Shown in pieces: positions 8,009 through 15,448 of a stretch of DNA of 64,000 nt. The DNA lies in assembly GCF_943193005.1 (NCBI RefSeq), contig NZ_CALPCH010000013.1, forward strand, positions 1 to 64,000, written 5' to 3'. Within the stretch, counting starts at the first letter, position 1, and each line of letters starts with the position of its first letter. The notes beneath the pieces were generated by a model. That model did not search any database, was not told the DNA's origin, and saw only the letters and a list, made by a program, of their open reading frames with translations. A program made the position numbers and the translations under genes. This stretch comes from Pumilibacter intestinalis (GTDB lineage Bacteria; Bacillota; Clostridia; Christensenellales; Pumilibacteraceae).

Positions 8009-8305
8009 ATGAGTTTTTTCGGTGAAATGGCAAGTGCGCTCGGGTTCGACGAAGCGCGGCTTGCTCTCGGTTACAATTACATAGTTTACAACGGCGAAGC
8101 GGTTTATATAGAGGGCGTAAAGCGTATTTTGCGCATAGACGAAAACGAAACCGCTTTTTCGGTGGCGGGCGGCGTGCTGTACGTGAGCGGAAAATCGCTA
8201 AACGTGGCGGATATATGCGGCGGAAGCGTAACTGTGCGCGGCGAGATATTTGCGGTGTACACCTCCAAAGCTCTCGAAAAGCAAAACGGCGGTGAAAAGC
8301 AATGA
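8009..8305 (+). CDS. yqfC: Sporulation protein YqfC (YabP/YqfC family)
   Basis: A protein of 98 residues, the normal size. The beta-rich pattern (L-G-Y-N-Y-I-V-Y-N-G, V-Y-I-E-G-V-K-R-I-L, then I-R-V-R-G-type E-I) is that of the YabP/YqfC family, which acts in mother-cell sporulation. No clear Shine-Dalgarno precedes it. It overlaps yqfD by 4 nt. The order yqfC-yqfD-phoH-yqfF-ybeY-era matches Bacillus and Clostridium, which supports the assignment more than sequence alone. Confidence 0.88.
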   Translation: MSFFGEMASALGFDEARLALGYNYIVYNGEAVYIEGVKRILRIDENETAFSVAGGVLYVSGKSLNVADICGGSVTVRGEIFAVYTSKALEKQNGGEKQ

Positions 8306-9423
8306 AACCCAACACCGTGCGCATAAAAGCCGAAGGATTTAACCGAACGCGTTTACTCGACGCGCTCGCGGGCAAAAATATAGAGATATTCGATTTTGCG
8401 AGCGGCGCAGAGTACCGCGAATTCGAGTTTTCGGTACGTAAAAAAGACCTATCGAAAACTTTTGCTATTTTGCAAGAACTGTGCTATAATTATAAAGTAC
8501 AGGGTTTTTCGCGGTACGCGGCTATAGGCAAAAAACTGCTTTCGCGCCTCGGTCTTATCGTTGCGCTTGCGGTGTTTTGCACGCTTGCGGCGTTTTCGCG
8601 ACTGTACGTTTGGCGCGTGGAAATCACGGGGAACGCCGCAGTTCCCGATAAAGTGATAGAAAACGTGTTGCGCGAGCACAATATAGCCGTTGGGAAAAGG
8701 CTTTCGAATTTCGATTCGGGAGAGCTTGAAAGCGCGGTGCGGAGCATAGAGGGCGTAAAGCTCGCTTCCGTCAGCCTTGTGGGAGCAACGGTTTGCGTGG
8801 AGGTGTTCGAGAGCGAACCCGTTTCTCCTCCGCTCGCTTACTCCGATACCGATATTTTATCGGAGTACGACGCCACCGTTACGCGCATAGTAACCCGCGA
8901 GGGCACCGCGCTCGTAGAGCCCGGCCGGCACGTGTTTGCGGGTGCGCCGCTCATAGGCGCGTACCGCACGGACGAGGAGGGCAACAAGATACCTTCGCGA
9001 GCGAGCGGCACGGTTTACGGCAAAGTGGCGTTTACAAAGAGCGTTGTGGTTGCCACGGAGCGTTACGAGCAAACTGCGGTTAAAACCGAGGAGTATGCTC
9101 TTATAGAGTTTTTCGGTCTTACCGTAGGCAAAAAGCCGCCGAGCGGCGCGGGCGTAATCATAACCGAACGCACCGAAAAGCTCAACGTGTTTTTGCCCGT
9201 TTCGATTAAGCGCGTTACCGTTACGCAAACCGAAATGCGCAAAGTTACCGTGCCCGCGGAAGAACTTGCTCAAAGAGTCGAAGACGAGTTTGTGTCGGAA
9301 TTTATACACAGCCGCGTGTCTTCGGGGCTTACGGTTTCGCGCTCGGTACGCGAACTCGGCGGCGGCACGTACAGGGTGAGCGTATTTATTACCGCCGAAA
9401 CGGTAATTTCAGGCGGCGCATAA
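8302..9423 (+). CDS. yqfD: Sporulation protein YqfD
   Basis: A protein of 373 residues. After a soluble N-terminal part comes one transmembrane helix (about residues 78-96), then a large extracytoplasmic region with a POTRA-like segment (V-E-I-T-G-N-A-A-V-P-D-K-V-I) and beta-rich modules (S-R-A-S-G-T-V-Y-G-K-V) resembling a biotinyl-lipoyl hairpin. This is the YqfD/SpoIV-like architecture; the protein is needed for sporulation, with unknown mechanism. The ATG overlaps the yqfC stop. It is followed by repeat cluster D, which separates it from phoH. Confidence 0.9.
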   Translation: MKPNTVRIKAEGFNRTRLLDALAGKNIEIFDFASGAEYREFEFSVRKKDLSKTFAILQELCYNYKVQGFSRYAAIGKKLLSRLGLIVALAVFCTLAAFSRLYVWRVEITGNAAVPDKVIENVLREHNIAVGKRLSNFDSGELESAVRSIEGVKLASVSLVGATVCVEVFESEPVSPPLAYSDTDILSEYDATVTRIVTREGTALVEPGRHVFAGAPLIGAYRTDEEGNKIPSRASGTVYGKVAFTKSVVVATERYEQTAVKTEEYALIEFFGLTVGKKPPSGAGVIITERTEKLNVFLPVSIKRVTVTQTEMRKVTVPAEELAQRVEDEFVSEFIHSRVSSGLTVSRSVRELGGGTYRVSVFITAETVISGGA

Positions 9424-9453
9424 CCTACGTCTGCGCACTACGTGCTCAAGTGG

Positions 9454-9690
9454 GAGATTGGGCTGCTCACTGCGTTCGCTCGCAATGACAGGGGCACGTA
9501 ACCGTCATTGCGAGGAGCATAAGCTCCGAAGCAATCCCATGCATTAGGAAAGTACAGTAACTGTACATGTTCCATGCCTGAGATTGCCACGCTCACTGCG
9601 TTCGCTCGCAATGACAGGAAAACGTAACCGTCATTGCGAGGAGTTGGGTTCTAATGTCATTGCGAGGAAACTTGTTTCCGAAGCAATCCC
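9454..9690. repeat. Cluster D of hairpin repeats (four full units, one truncated)
   Basis: Full units lie at 9454-9489, 9503-9537, 9581-9615 and 9655-9690, with a truncated unit at 9630-9648. Inner stems include GGAGCATAAGCTCC and GGAAACTTGTTTCC. The 9424-9717 gap holds nothing else. The last unit ends just before the ribosome-binding-like AGAGG of phoH. Confidence 0.92.
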
Positions 9691-9762
9691 AAACATGAGA
9701 AAGATAAAAGAGGAAAAATATTTACGGCTAAAGTAAGCAAACAAATCGAATTCAATGCGGAC

Positions 9763-10707
9763 GTGGCGTCGCTGTTCGGCGAGCTTGACGAAAACGCGCG
9801 TTTCATAGAAAAGGAATGCGGCGTATCGGTGGGGCTGGAGAACGGTTTCGTTACATTGAGCGGCGAGCGTGAAGGAGTTGACACGGCGGCGCGGCTGATA
9901 AACGCGCTCGGCGTTTTGGCGGGCAGGGGCGAGGAGATAGACCGCAGAGTTGTGGCGCACACGCTTTCGCTCGTTGAGAGCGGACAAGCCGACAACATAG
10001 ACGAGGTGTACGGAGCGGTTGCGGCGGTTACGAACCGCGGCAAAAAGGTGCGGGTAAAGTCGCCCGGTCAACTCGGTTACCTTAAAGCCATTAAAGAAAA
10101 CACCGTGGTTATAGCCATAGGACCCGCGGGCACGGGCAAGACTTTTTTGGCGGTTGCGCGGGCTGTGAGCGCACTCAGAGCCGGCGAGGTGCAAAAGATA
10201 ATTCTTACGCGCCCCGCGATAGAGGCGGGCGAAAAGCTCGGCTATCTGCCCGGCGACTTGCAGATGAAAGTAGACCCCTATTTGCGCCCGCTGTACGACG
10301 CGCTCGAGGAGTTTATGGGCGAAAGCTATTTGCGCCTAATCGAGCGAGGCATACTCGAGATAGCTCCGCTTGCGTACATGCGCGGCAGAACGCTCAAGTC
10401 GGCGTTTGTGATACTCGACGAAGCGCAAAACACCACGCCCGAGCAAATGAAAATGTTTCTTACGCGTTTGGGCGAAGGAAGCAAGATGGTTGTTGAGGGC
10501 GACTCGACGCAGATAGACCTGCCCGCGGGGCGCAAAAGCGGACTGCTCGACGCCGCCGACAAGTTAACGGGCATAGACAAAATAGCGATTGTGCGGCTGG
10601 GCGGCACCGACGTAGTGCGCCACGAGCTTGTGCAAAAGATAGTAACGGCATACGAAAAAGCCGACAAAGGAGAAATTAAAGAAGATGGACAAAGCAATAT
10701 CGGCTAA
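9763..10707 (+). CDS. phoH: PhoH family ATPase
   Basis: At least 314 residues. PhoH proteins are cytosolic P-loop ATPases, implicated in RNA metabolism. Seen here are Walker A G-P-A-G-T-G-K-T, T-R-P-A-I-E-A-G-E, and Walker B V-I-L-D-E-A-Q-N. GTG at 9763 is the first conventional start, but homology to the family begins about 12 codons earlier (K-Q-I-E-F-N is the usual first strand). The only initiation-like codon upstream in frame is ATA at 9718, 4-5 nt after AGAGG, so the true start may be AUA. The 3' end overlaps the yqfF-like gene by 23 nt. Confidence 0.92.
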   Translation: MASLFGELDENARFIEKECGVSVGLENGFVTLSGEREGVDTAARLINALGVLAGRGEEIDRRVVAHTLSLVESGQADNIDEVYGAVAAVTNRGKKVRVKSPGQLGYLKAIKENTVVIAIGPAGTGKTFLAVARAVSALRAGEVQKIILTRPAIEAGEKLGYLPGDLQMKVDPYLRPLYDALEEFMGESYLRLIERGILEIAPLAYMRGRTLKSAFVILDEAQNTTPEQMKMFLTRLGEGSKMVVEGDSTQIDLPAGRKSGLLDAADKLTGIDKIAIVRLGGTDVVRHELVQKIVTAYEKADKGEIKEDGQSNIG

Positions 10708-12115
10708 AAAGTCCCGAAGGGGCGCGATAGCGCGAGCGTTTTGCATCTATTTCGCCGCCTCCGCGGTGATAGTTACGGCAACGGTTTTGAAATTCGCCCT
10801 TATAGAACACATAAGAGACGATTTCTCCGTTCTCTCGTATATGCTGTTTTCGGCGGTTATAGCGATAATACTTTTGGGACACTTTTTGTACGTTGTGTGC
10901 TCGCGCCGCAAGTTGCTCGAAAATCGCCGCGAGTTCGGCGCGATATATGCGGCTATGGCGTTTACCGTAATAGCCAACGTGTACCTTGAAACGATAAATT
11001 CGTTCCTTATGCCCGCAATGTTGGCGGCGTTCGTTATATCGGCGTTGTCTAACGGGCGCGACGCCTTTTGCGCCAACATATTCACAAACGTGTTGATACT
11101 CTTTATCCTGCTTACGCAAAACCGCTTGACGGGCTCGGAAAACTACTACACCATAGTTTCCAAATTCGCGCAAGGACTCACGGCGGGCACTATAGTTGCT
11201 TACTGGCTCAGCGGCGAAACGCGCCGTTTCGGATTTATAATCAAAGGACTTATAGTGGCGGTGCTGTCGGTTGTGGCGGTGTTCGCGGTGGTTGCGGCGT
11301 TCGGAGAGCACACGCTCACCCTTGCCGATATCGCCTATCTTTCGGGCGGCACGCTCGGGCAGGTGTTCCTCGCCGTGGTGCTTCAGCCCATATTCGAAGC
11401 GATTTTCAATCTCGTTACAGATATGCGGCTCGTGGAACTTACCGACCACAACGCTCCGCTCGTAAAGCGGCTCAAAGAGGAAGCCCCGGGCACGTTCATA
11501 CACAGCCTTGCCGTGGCGAACTTTGCCGAGGTGTGCGCCTCGGCGATAGGCGAGAACCCCTATCTCGCGCGTGCTTGCGCTTATTATCACGACGTGGGCA
11601 AGCTCATGAACCCGTTGCACTTTAAGGAGAACCAACCCGACGGCAACCCGCACGACGGACTGTTGCCCGAGGTGAGTGCGGAAATAATCCGCAGTCACTC
11701 CACCGAGGGCAAAAAACTGTGCGACGAATACCGCATACCGCCCGAGGTGTCGGACGTTACGGTAGAGCACCACGGCACTTTGCCCATTTACGTGTTTTAT
11801 AACAAGGCGAAACAGCTCACCGACGGCGATGTGAACATAGAGGACTACAGCTATCACGGGCACACTCCCGTGTCTAAAATCGCGGCTATAATAATGCTGT
11901 GCGACAGCGGCGAGGCGGCGATACGCGCAATGGACAACCCCGACGCCGAGCGCGTAGACAACCTTTTGCGCAAGCTGATTTCGGACAGAATAAACGCGGG
12001 GCAGTTCGACGACTGCGATATCACTTTGCGCGACCTCGACGTTATACGCCGCACCATAATCGCCGCCTACGGCGGGCAGTTCCACAAGCGCATCAAGTAC
12101 GGCGGGTTGAGCTGA
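10685..12115 (+). CDS. yqfF: YqfF/PgpH-type membrane HD phosphohydrolase, short form
   Basis: A protein of 476 residues. Seven or so membrane helices (residues 15-245) precede a cytosolic HDIG-type HD domain with F-I-H-S-L, Y-Y-H-D-V-G-K, R-S-H-S and V-E-H-H-G. In Firmicutes this family hydrolyses cyclic di-AMP. The usual protein has about 700 residues because a large extracellular 7TMR-HDED domain follows the first helix; here it is missing, with only short loops outside. The gene starts within the end of phoH and its TGA overlaps the ybeY ATG, so it is tightly coupled in the cluster. Catalytic residues appear intact. Confidence 0.9.
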   Translation: MDKAISAKKSRRGAIARAFCIYFAASAVIVTATVLKFALIEHIRDDFSVLSYMLFSAVIAIILLGHFLYVVCSRRKLLENRREFGAIYAAMAFTVIANVYLETINSFLMPAMLAAFVISALSNGRDAFCANIFTNVLILFILLTQNRLTGSENYYTIVSKFAQGLTAGTIVAYWLSGETRRFGFIIKGLIVAVLSVVAVFAVVAAFGEHTLTLADIAYLSGGTLGQVFLAVVLQPIFEAIFNLVTDMRLVELTDHNAPLVKRLKEEAPGTFIHSLAVANFAEVCASAIGENPYLARACAYYHDVGKLMNPLHFKENQPDGNPHDGLLPEVSAEIIRSHSTEGKKLCDEYRIPPEVSDVTVEHHGTLPIYVFYNKAKQLTDGDVNIEDYSYHGHTPVSKIAAIIMLCDSGEAAIRAMDNPDAERVDNLLRKLISDRINAGQFDDCDITLRDLDVIRRTIIAAYGGQFHKRIKYGGLS

Positions 12116-12591
12116 TGGGCGTTATATCTGTTAGCGGCGCGGAAGGAATATTCGAGCGCATAGCCGACGCGGCGAGCGACTATTTTTCGCTCGAGGGCGG
12201 TGCGGAAGCGGAGCTTGTTTTTTGCGACGAAGCCCGAATTCGCGAGCTTAACGCGAGCACGCGCGGCGTTGATAAAGTAACCGACGTGTTGAGTTATCCG
12301 CTCCTAACGCTCGAATGCGGGCGTTACGCGAGCTTTACGCAAAGCAATTTCCCGCTCGACACAAATCCCGAGAGCGGGAGAGTATCGCTCGGAAGCATAG
12401 TGATATGCGACTCGGTTGCGAAAAAACAGGCGGAAGAATACGGTCACGGCGAGGAGCGAGAACGGGGCTATTTGTTTTTACACGGGCTTTTGCATTTGCT
12501 CGGATACGACCACATAAAAGACGAAGACAAAGCTGCTATGCGCAAAGCGGAAGAAGACGTGCTGTTTAAGGCGGGAATAGAAAAATGTTAA
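12115..12591 (+). CDS. ybeY: Endoribonuclease YbeY, rRNA maturation factor
   Basis: A protein of 158 residues, normal length. The zinc-binding signature H-G-L-L-H-L-L-G-Y-D-H is present near residue 122 and carries the three metal-binding histidines. The family acts in 16S 3'-end maturation and ribosome quality control. The start ATG overlaps the preceding TGA (TGATG) and its stop overlaps the era start by 7 nt. In Bacillus, dgkA and cdd lie between ybeY and era; here they are absent. Confidence 0.93.
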   Translation: MGVISVSGAEGIFERIADAASDYFSLEGGAEAELVFCDEARIRELNASTRGVDKVTDVLSYPLLTLECGRYASFTQSNFPLDTNPESGRVSLGSIVICDSVAKKQAEEYGHGEERERGYLFLHGLLHLLGYDHIKDEDKAAMRKAEEDVLFKAGIEKC

Positions 12592-13484
12592 GCGGATTTA
12601 TAGCTATACTCGGCAAACCCAACGTGGGCAAATCGAGCCTTATGAACGCGCTCGTGGGCGAAAAGATATCCATAGTAACGCCAAAAGCGCAAACCACGCG
12701 CGACAAAATTCTCGGCATAGTAACCGACGAAAATTCGCAGATGATTTTCGTCGACACGCCGGGCGTGCACAAGTCCGAAACTCGGCTGGATAACTACATG
12801 AACAAGTGCATATCGTCCGCCGCCGAAGACGTGGACGCGGTTGTCATAGTGCTCGACGCGTCGAAGAGAATTACCGATTCCGACACGGCGTTTATAGAGA
12901 ACAGGTTGCGTTCCGCCGTGCCCGTGTACGTGGTGCTCAACAAAACCGACCTCGCGCCGTACGAAAAGATTTATCCCGTGCTCGAGAAACTTTCATATCT
13001 TACTAAGGCGGACTCGAGTCGCAACGCGGTAAAAGAAATAATTCCCACCTCTTGCCGCAAGGGCAAAAACATAGACCTATTGAAAAGCTATCTCAAAAGC
13101 GAGCTAAAAGAGGGCGCGTGCTATTTCGAGCCCGACGATATCACCGACAAAAGCGAACGCTACATGATATGCGAGATAATCCGCGAAAAGGCGTTGCTGT
13201 TTTTGCAAGACGAGATACCGCACGGCATAGGGGTGTGTATTCAAACAATGACCGTATCGGGCGGCAGGGCGGAAATAGAAGCCGACGTTATTTGCGAAAA
13301 GGACAGCCACAAAGCCATAGTGATAGGCGAAAAGGGCGGCAAACTCAAAACCATAGGCGAGAGCGCGCGTAAGGATATAGAAAAACTGCTCGGCGCGAAA
13401 GTTTTCTTAAAACTGTTCGTGAAAGTGCGCGAGGATTGGCGCAACAAACAAAACGTGCTCAACGATATAGGTTACGGCATATAG
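12585..13484 (+). CDS. era: GTPase Era
   Basis: A protein of 299 residues, normal length. G1 is G-K-P-N-V-G-K-S, then T-T-R-D (G2), D-T-P-G (G3) and N-K-T-D (G4). A C-terminal KH domain (about residues 200-299, with G-E-K-G-G-K-L-K and the conserved D-W-R-N-K) binds the 16S 3' end. Era is essential for 30S assembly. The gene is coupled to ybeY, a known partner in 16S maturation. Confidence 0.97.
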   Translation: MLSGFIAILGKPNVGKSSLMNALVGEKISIVTPKAQTTRDKILGIVTDENSQMIFVDTPGVHKSETRLDNYMNKCISSAAEDVDAVVIVLDASKRITDSDTAFIENRLRSAVPVYVVLNKTDLAPYEKIYPVLEKLSYLTKADSSRNAVKEIIPTSCRKGKNIDLLKSYLKSELKEGACYFEPDDITDKSERYMICEIIREKALLFLQDEIPHGIGVCIQTMTVSGGRAEIEADVICEKDSHKAIVIGEKGGKLKTIGESARKDIEKLLGAKVFLKLFVKVREDWRNKQNVLNDIGYGI

Positions 13485-13553
13485 GCTGCGGCGGCGCGTA
13501 ACACGCATATTCGCGATATTATAAAGCCATACTAAAAGCGGAGGTAAGATATC

Positions 13554-13721
13554 GTGAATTCAATGGAAGACGAAGAACGCGACGTTATAATCGCTCCCGC
13601 AATCGTGCCGCCCGCGTCCGGCATAGCATGGCAGATGTTTACTCAAACGGGTTTGCCCGCTTATTACCTGCTTTACAGGGATATAGAGACGGGCGGGGAG
13701 GAACGCTCGCCGCTCGACTGA
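13554..13721 (+). CDS. yqzL: YqzL-like small protein
   Basis: A 55-codon gene starting with GTG after a strong GGAGG (13541-13545). The second half reads A-W-Q-M-F-T-Q-T-G-L-P-A-Y-Y-L-L-Y-R, matching the W-x-x-F-x-x-T-G-x-x-x-x-Y-L-L-Y core of YqzL. YqzL in Bacillus subtilis sits at exactly this place between era and recO. Function is unknown. It is longer than Bacillus YqzL owing to an acidic, proline-containing N-terminal extension of about 20 residues. Confidence 0.75.
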   Translation: MNSMEDEERDVIIAPAIVPPASGIAWQMFTQTGLPAYYLLYRDIETGGEERSPLD

Positions 13722-13736
13722 CGGGCTTTAAGTAAG

Positions 13737-13771
13737 GGATTGCTTCGCTCACTGCGTTCGCTCGCAATGAC
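13737..13771. repeat. Single hairpin repeat unit between yqzL and recO
   Basis: One unit of the same family (inner stem GCGAACGCAGTGAGC when read in reverse complement) lies within what should be one operon transcript. Confidence 0.88.
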
Positions 13772-13797
13772 ATTTACACATAAAAAAGGGCAAACGA

Positions 13798-14424
13798 ATG
13801 GAAGAAAAACAACTCGGCGGTATTTGCGTGGGTACGCGCGTTTGGAAAGACAGCGACAAAATGCTCGCTGTTTTTTGCGAGGACGGTTTTGTGTACAGCG
13901 TGCTTGCCCGCGGCGCACTCAAACCCAAATACAAACTTAAGTTTGCGGCGCAGTTGTTTTCGGCGTGCGATTACTTTTTGTGCGCGGGTAAAGCGGGATA
14001 TCATATTTTGAGCGGCGCGACTTTCGGCGAACTGTCGTTGCTCGGCATATCGTCCGACCCCGAGGCGTATGCGGCGGCGTGCGTTGTGTGCGAGGCGGTG
14101 CAAAAAAGCGTGCTTTCCGAAAACAAGCGCATGTACGCCGAAACCGTGGCGGCACTCGGCGAGCTTGCGGCGGGTGGTTCTCGCTCCGATATCATAGTGT
14201 TGCGCGTGCTTATTGCGGCGTTTGTTTCAAACGGATTGGGCGCGGCGTTTCCCGAGGGAAGCAGGGGAGAACTGTGCAAAAGCGTTGCAACCGCGCAGGC
14301 GGGAAACTTATCCGAGCTTGATTGCGACAAAACCGAAATACGTGCGCTTATCAAGCAATACGCCCGCAAATTCGCCCTGCAGTTCGGTAAATTGAACAGT
14401 TTGGGCTTTTATCTGGGCGAATAA
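13798..14424 (+). CDS. recO: DNA repair protein RecO, short form
   Basis: A protein of 208 residues; typical RecO has 240-260. The N-terminal OB fold is recognisable (V-G-T-R-V-W-K-D-S-D-K-M-L, V-Y-S-V-L-A-R-G-A), followed by the helical domain. The four-cysteine zinc finger found in many RecO proteins is absent. RecO loads RecA with RecR on gapped DNA. Position after era-yqzL is the conserved one. The ribosome-binding site is weak, and a hairpin repeat lies 26 nt upstream of the ATG. The identification leans on context as well as sequence. Confidence 0.82.
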   Translation: MEEKQLGGICVGTRVWKDSDKMLAVFCEDGFVYSVLARGALKPKYKLKFAAQLFSACDYFLCAGKAGYHILSGATFGELSLLGISSDPEAYAAACVVCEAVQKSVLSENKRMYAETVAALGELAAGGSRSDIIVLRVLIAAFVSNGLGAAFPEGSRGELCKSVATAQAGNLSELDCDKTEIRALIKQYARKFALQFGKLNSLGFYLGE

Positions 14425-14439
14425 GATACATATATTTCC

Positions 14440-14483
14440 AAAGGGCGCGGGTATTGACACGCGCCCTTTTCATATGTTACAAT
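14440..14483 (+). promoter_or_regulatory. recO terminator overlapping the promoter of the NlpC/P60 gene
   Basis: AAAGGGCGCG (14440-14449) pairs with CGCGCCCTTT (14460-14469), a terminator for recO. The loop contains TTGACA (14454-14459). With an 18-bp spacer and TACAAT (14478-14483), this forms a promoter whose -10 ends 6 nt before the next ATG. One stretch thus serves as terminator and promoter. Confidence 0.72.
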
Positions 14484-14489
14484 CGCATC

Positions 14490-15407
14490 ATGAAAAACAA
14501 ATTGCTTTGCGTAATGATGTGTGTGTTTCTCAGCCTACCCGTTGCCGCATGCAAAGACGTTTCGAGCGGCACGAACATGCCCGACAAAATTCCCGACGAT
14601 ATAGTTACTCCCGTTATTCCCGACGAACCTCAAACTCCCGATATTCCCGCCGAGCCGGAAAATCCCGACGAACCCGACCTTCCCCAAAATCCTCCCGCGG
14701 CAAACCTGCCGAGCGTGCCCGAAGAACCGAACGTTCCCACGGTTACGCCGCCGGCACCGCAACCCGAAATTCCCGATTTAGACAAACTCGTGGTTTCAAC
14801 GGTAAACGGATTGAATATACGTTCGGGCGCGGGCACGGGATACAAATCCATAGGAACGCTCGATAAATCGGATATGGCGATGCCCGTAAAAAAATCCGGT
14901 TCGTGGTACGAAATCCGCTACAAAAACACGGTAGGGTACGTATCCGAAAAGTACGTGGAACACAGGAGCTTTTCTCTCGGGTCGGATACTATCGAAAGAG
15001 TGATAGACGAGGGCAAAAAACTTCTCGGATTGCCTTATGTGTTCGGCGCACAGCGTTACCATTGGGGCAACGGAGTGAAAAACACAAACTACGACGGACT
15101 GAGTTACGACTGTTCCTCGCTCATGCAGTACATATTCAAAATCGGAGCAAACGTAAACTTGGCGATGACCTCTCGCGAACAGAGCGTGCAGGGCACGGCG
15201 GTATCCAAACAAAATATTCGCAGAGGCGACCTGTTGTTCTTCACCAACGCGTCGCGCGTAAACAAAACGGGAATTGAGCGCATAGGTCATGTGGCTCTTT
15301 ACCTCGGTGACAACATAATACTTCATACCGCTTCCGACCACGCGGTGATAGAACCAATTTCTTCCACCCGTTGGGGCTACTACATAAACGCGAGAAGAGT
15401 GGTTTAA
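14490..15407 (+). CDS. NlpC/P60 cell-wall hydrolase lipoprotein with SH3 domain
   Basis: A protein of 305 residues. A lipoprotein signal ends at V-A-A-C (Cys20). A Pro-rich linker (about residues 30-95) of Pro/Glu/Asp repeats spans the wall, followed by an SH3b domain (N-G-L-N-I-R-S-G-A-G-T-G-Y) and an NlpC/P60 domain with the catalytic Cys in Y-D-C-S-S, His in I-G-H-V-A-L-Y, and a polar third residue near L-H-T-A. Such enzymes cut peptide stems of peptidoglycan. The promoter places the transcription start on the ATG and no ribosome-binding site is seen. An upstream in-frame ATG at 14454 lies inside the -35 region and is rejected. Confidence 0.92.
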   Translation: MKNKLLCVMMCVFLSLPVAACKDVSSGTNMPDKIPDDIVTPVIPDEPQTPDIPAEPENPDEPDLPQNPPAANLPSVPEEPNVPTVTPPAPQPEIPDLDKLVVSTVNGLNIRSGAGTGYKSIGTLDKSDMAMPVKKSGSWYEIRYKNTVGYVSEKYVEHRSFSLGSDTIERVIDEGKKLLGLPYVFGAQRYHWGNGVKNTNYDGLSYDCSSLMQYIFKIGANVNLAMTSREQSVQGTAVSKQNIRRGDLLFFTNASRVNKTGIERIGHVALYLGDNIILHTASDHAVIEPISSTRWGYYINARRVV

Positions 15408-15410
15408 TTG

Positions 15411-15438
15411 AAAAAAGGAACGCTTTGCGTTCCTTTTG
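15411..15438. terminator. Bidirectional terminator between NlpC/P60 gene and proS
   Basis: AAAAGGAACGC and GCGTTCCTTTT form a tight stem with a 3-nt loop. A-rich and T-rich flanks serve both converging genes. Confidence 0.85.
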
Positions 15439-15448
15439 CTTTCGGTTT

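Noticed and set aside
10676-12085. Long open frame antisense to yqfF (469 codons)
   Set aside because: It mirrors the codon pattern of a well-supported conserved gene on the other strand, has low-complexity basic/aromatic composition and no ribosome-binding site. Many such antisense frames occur over the GC-richer genes and over the giant gene (for example 40003-41394, 46237-48030).
11899-12114. Upstream extension of ybeY
   Set aside because: It lies inside yqfF in another frame with basic low-complexity residues; family length and TGATG coupling set the start at 12115.
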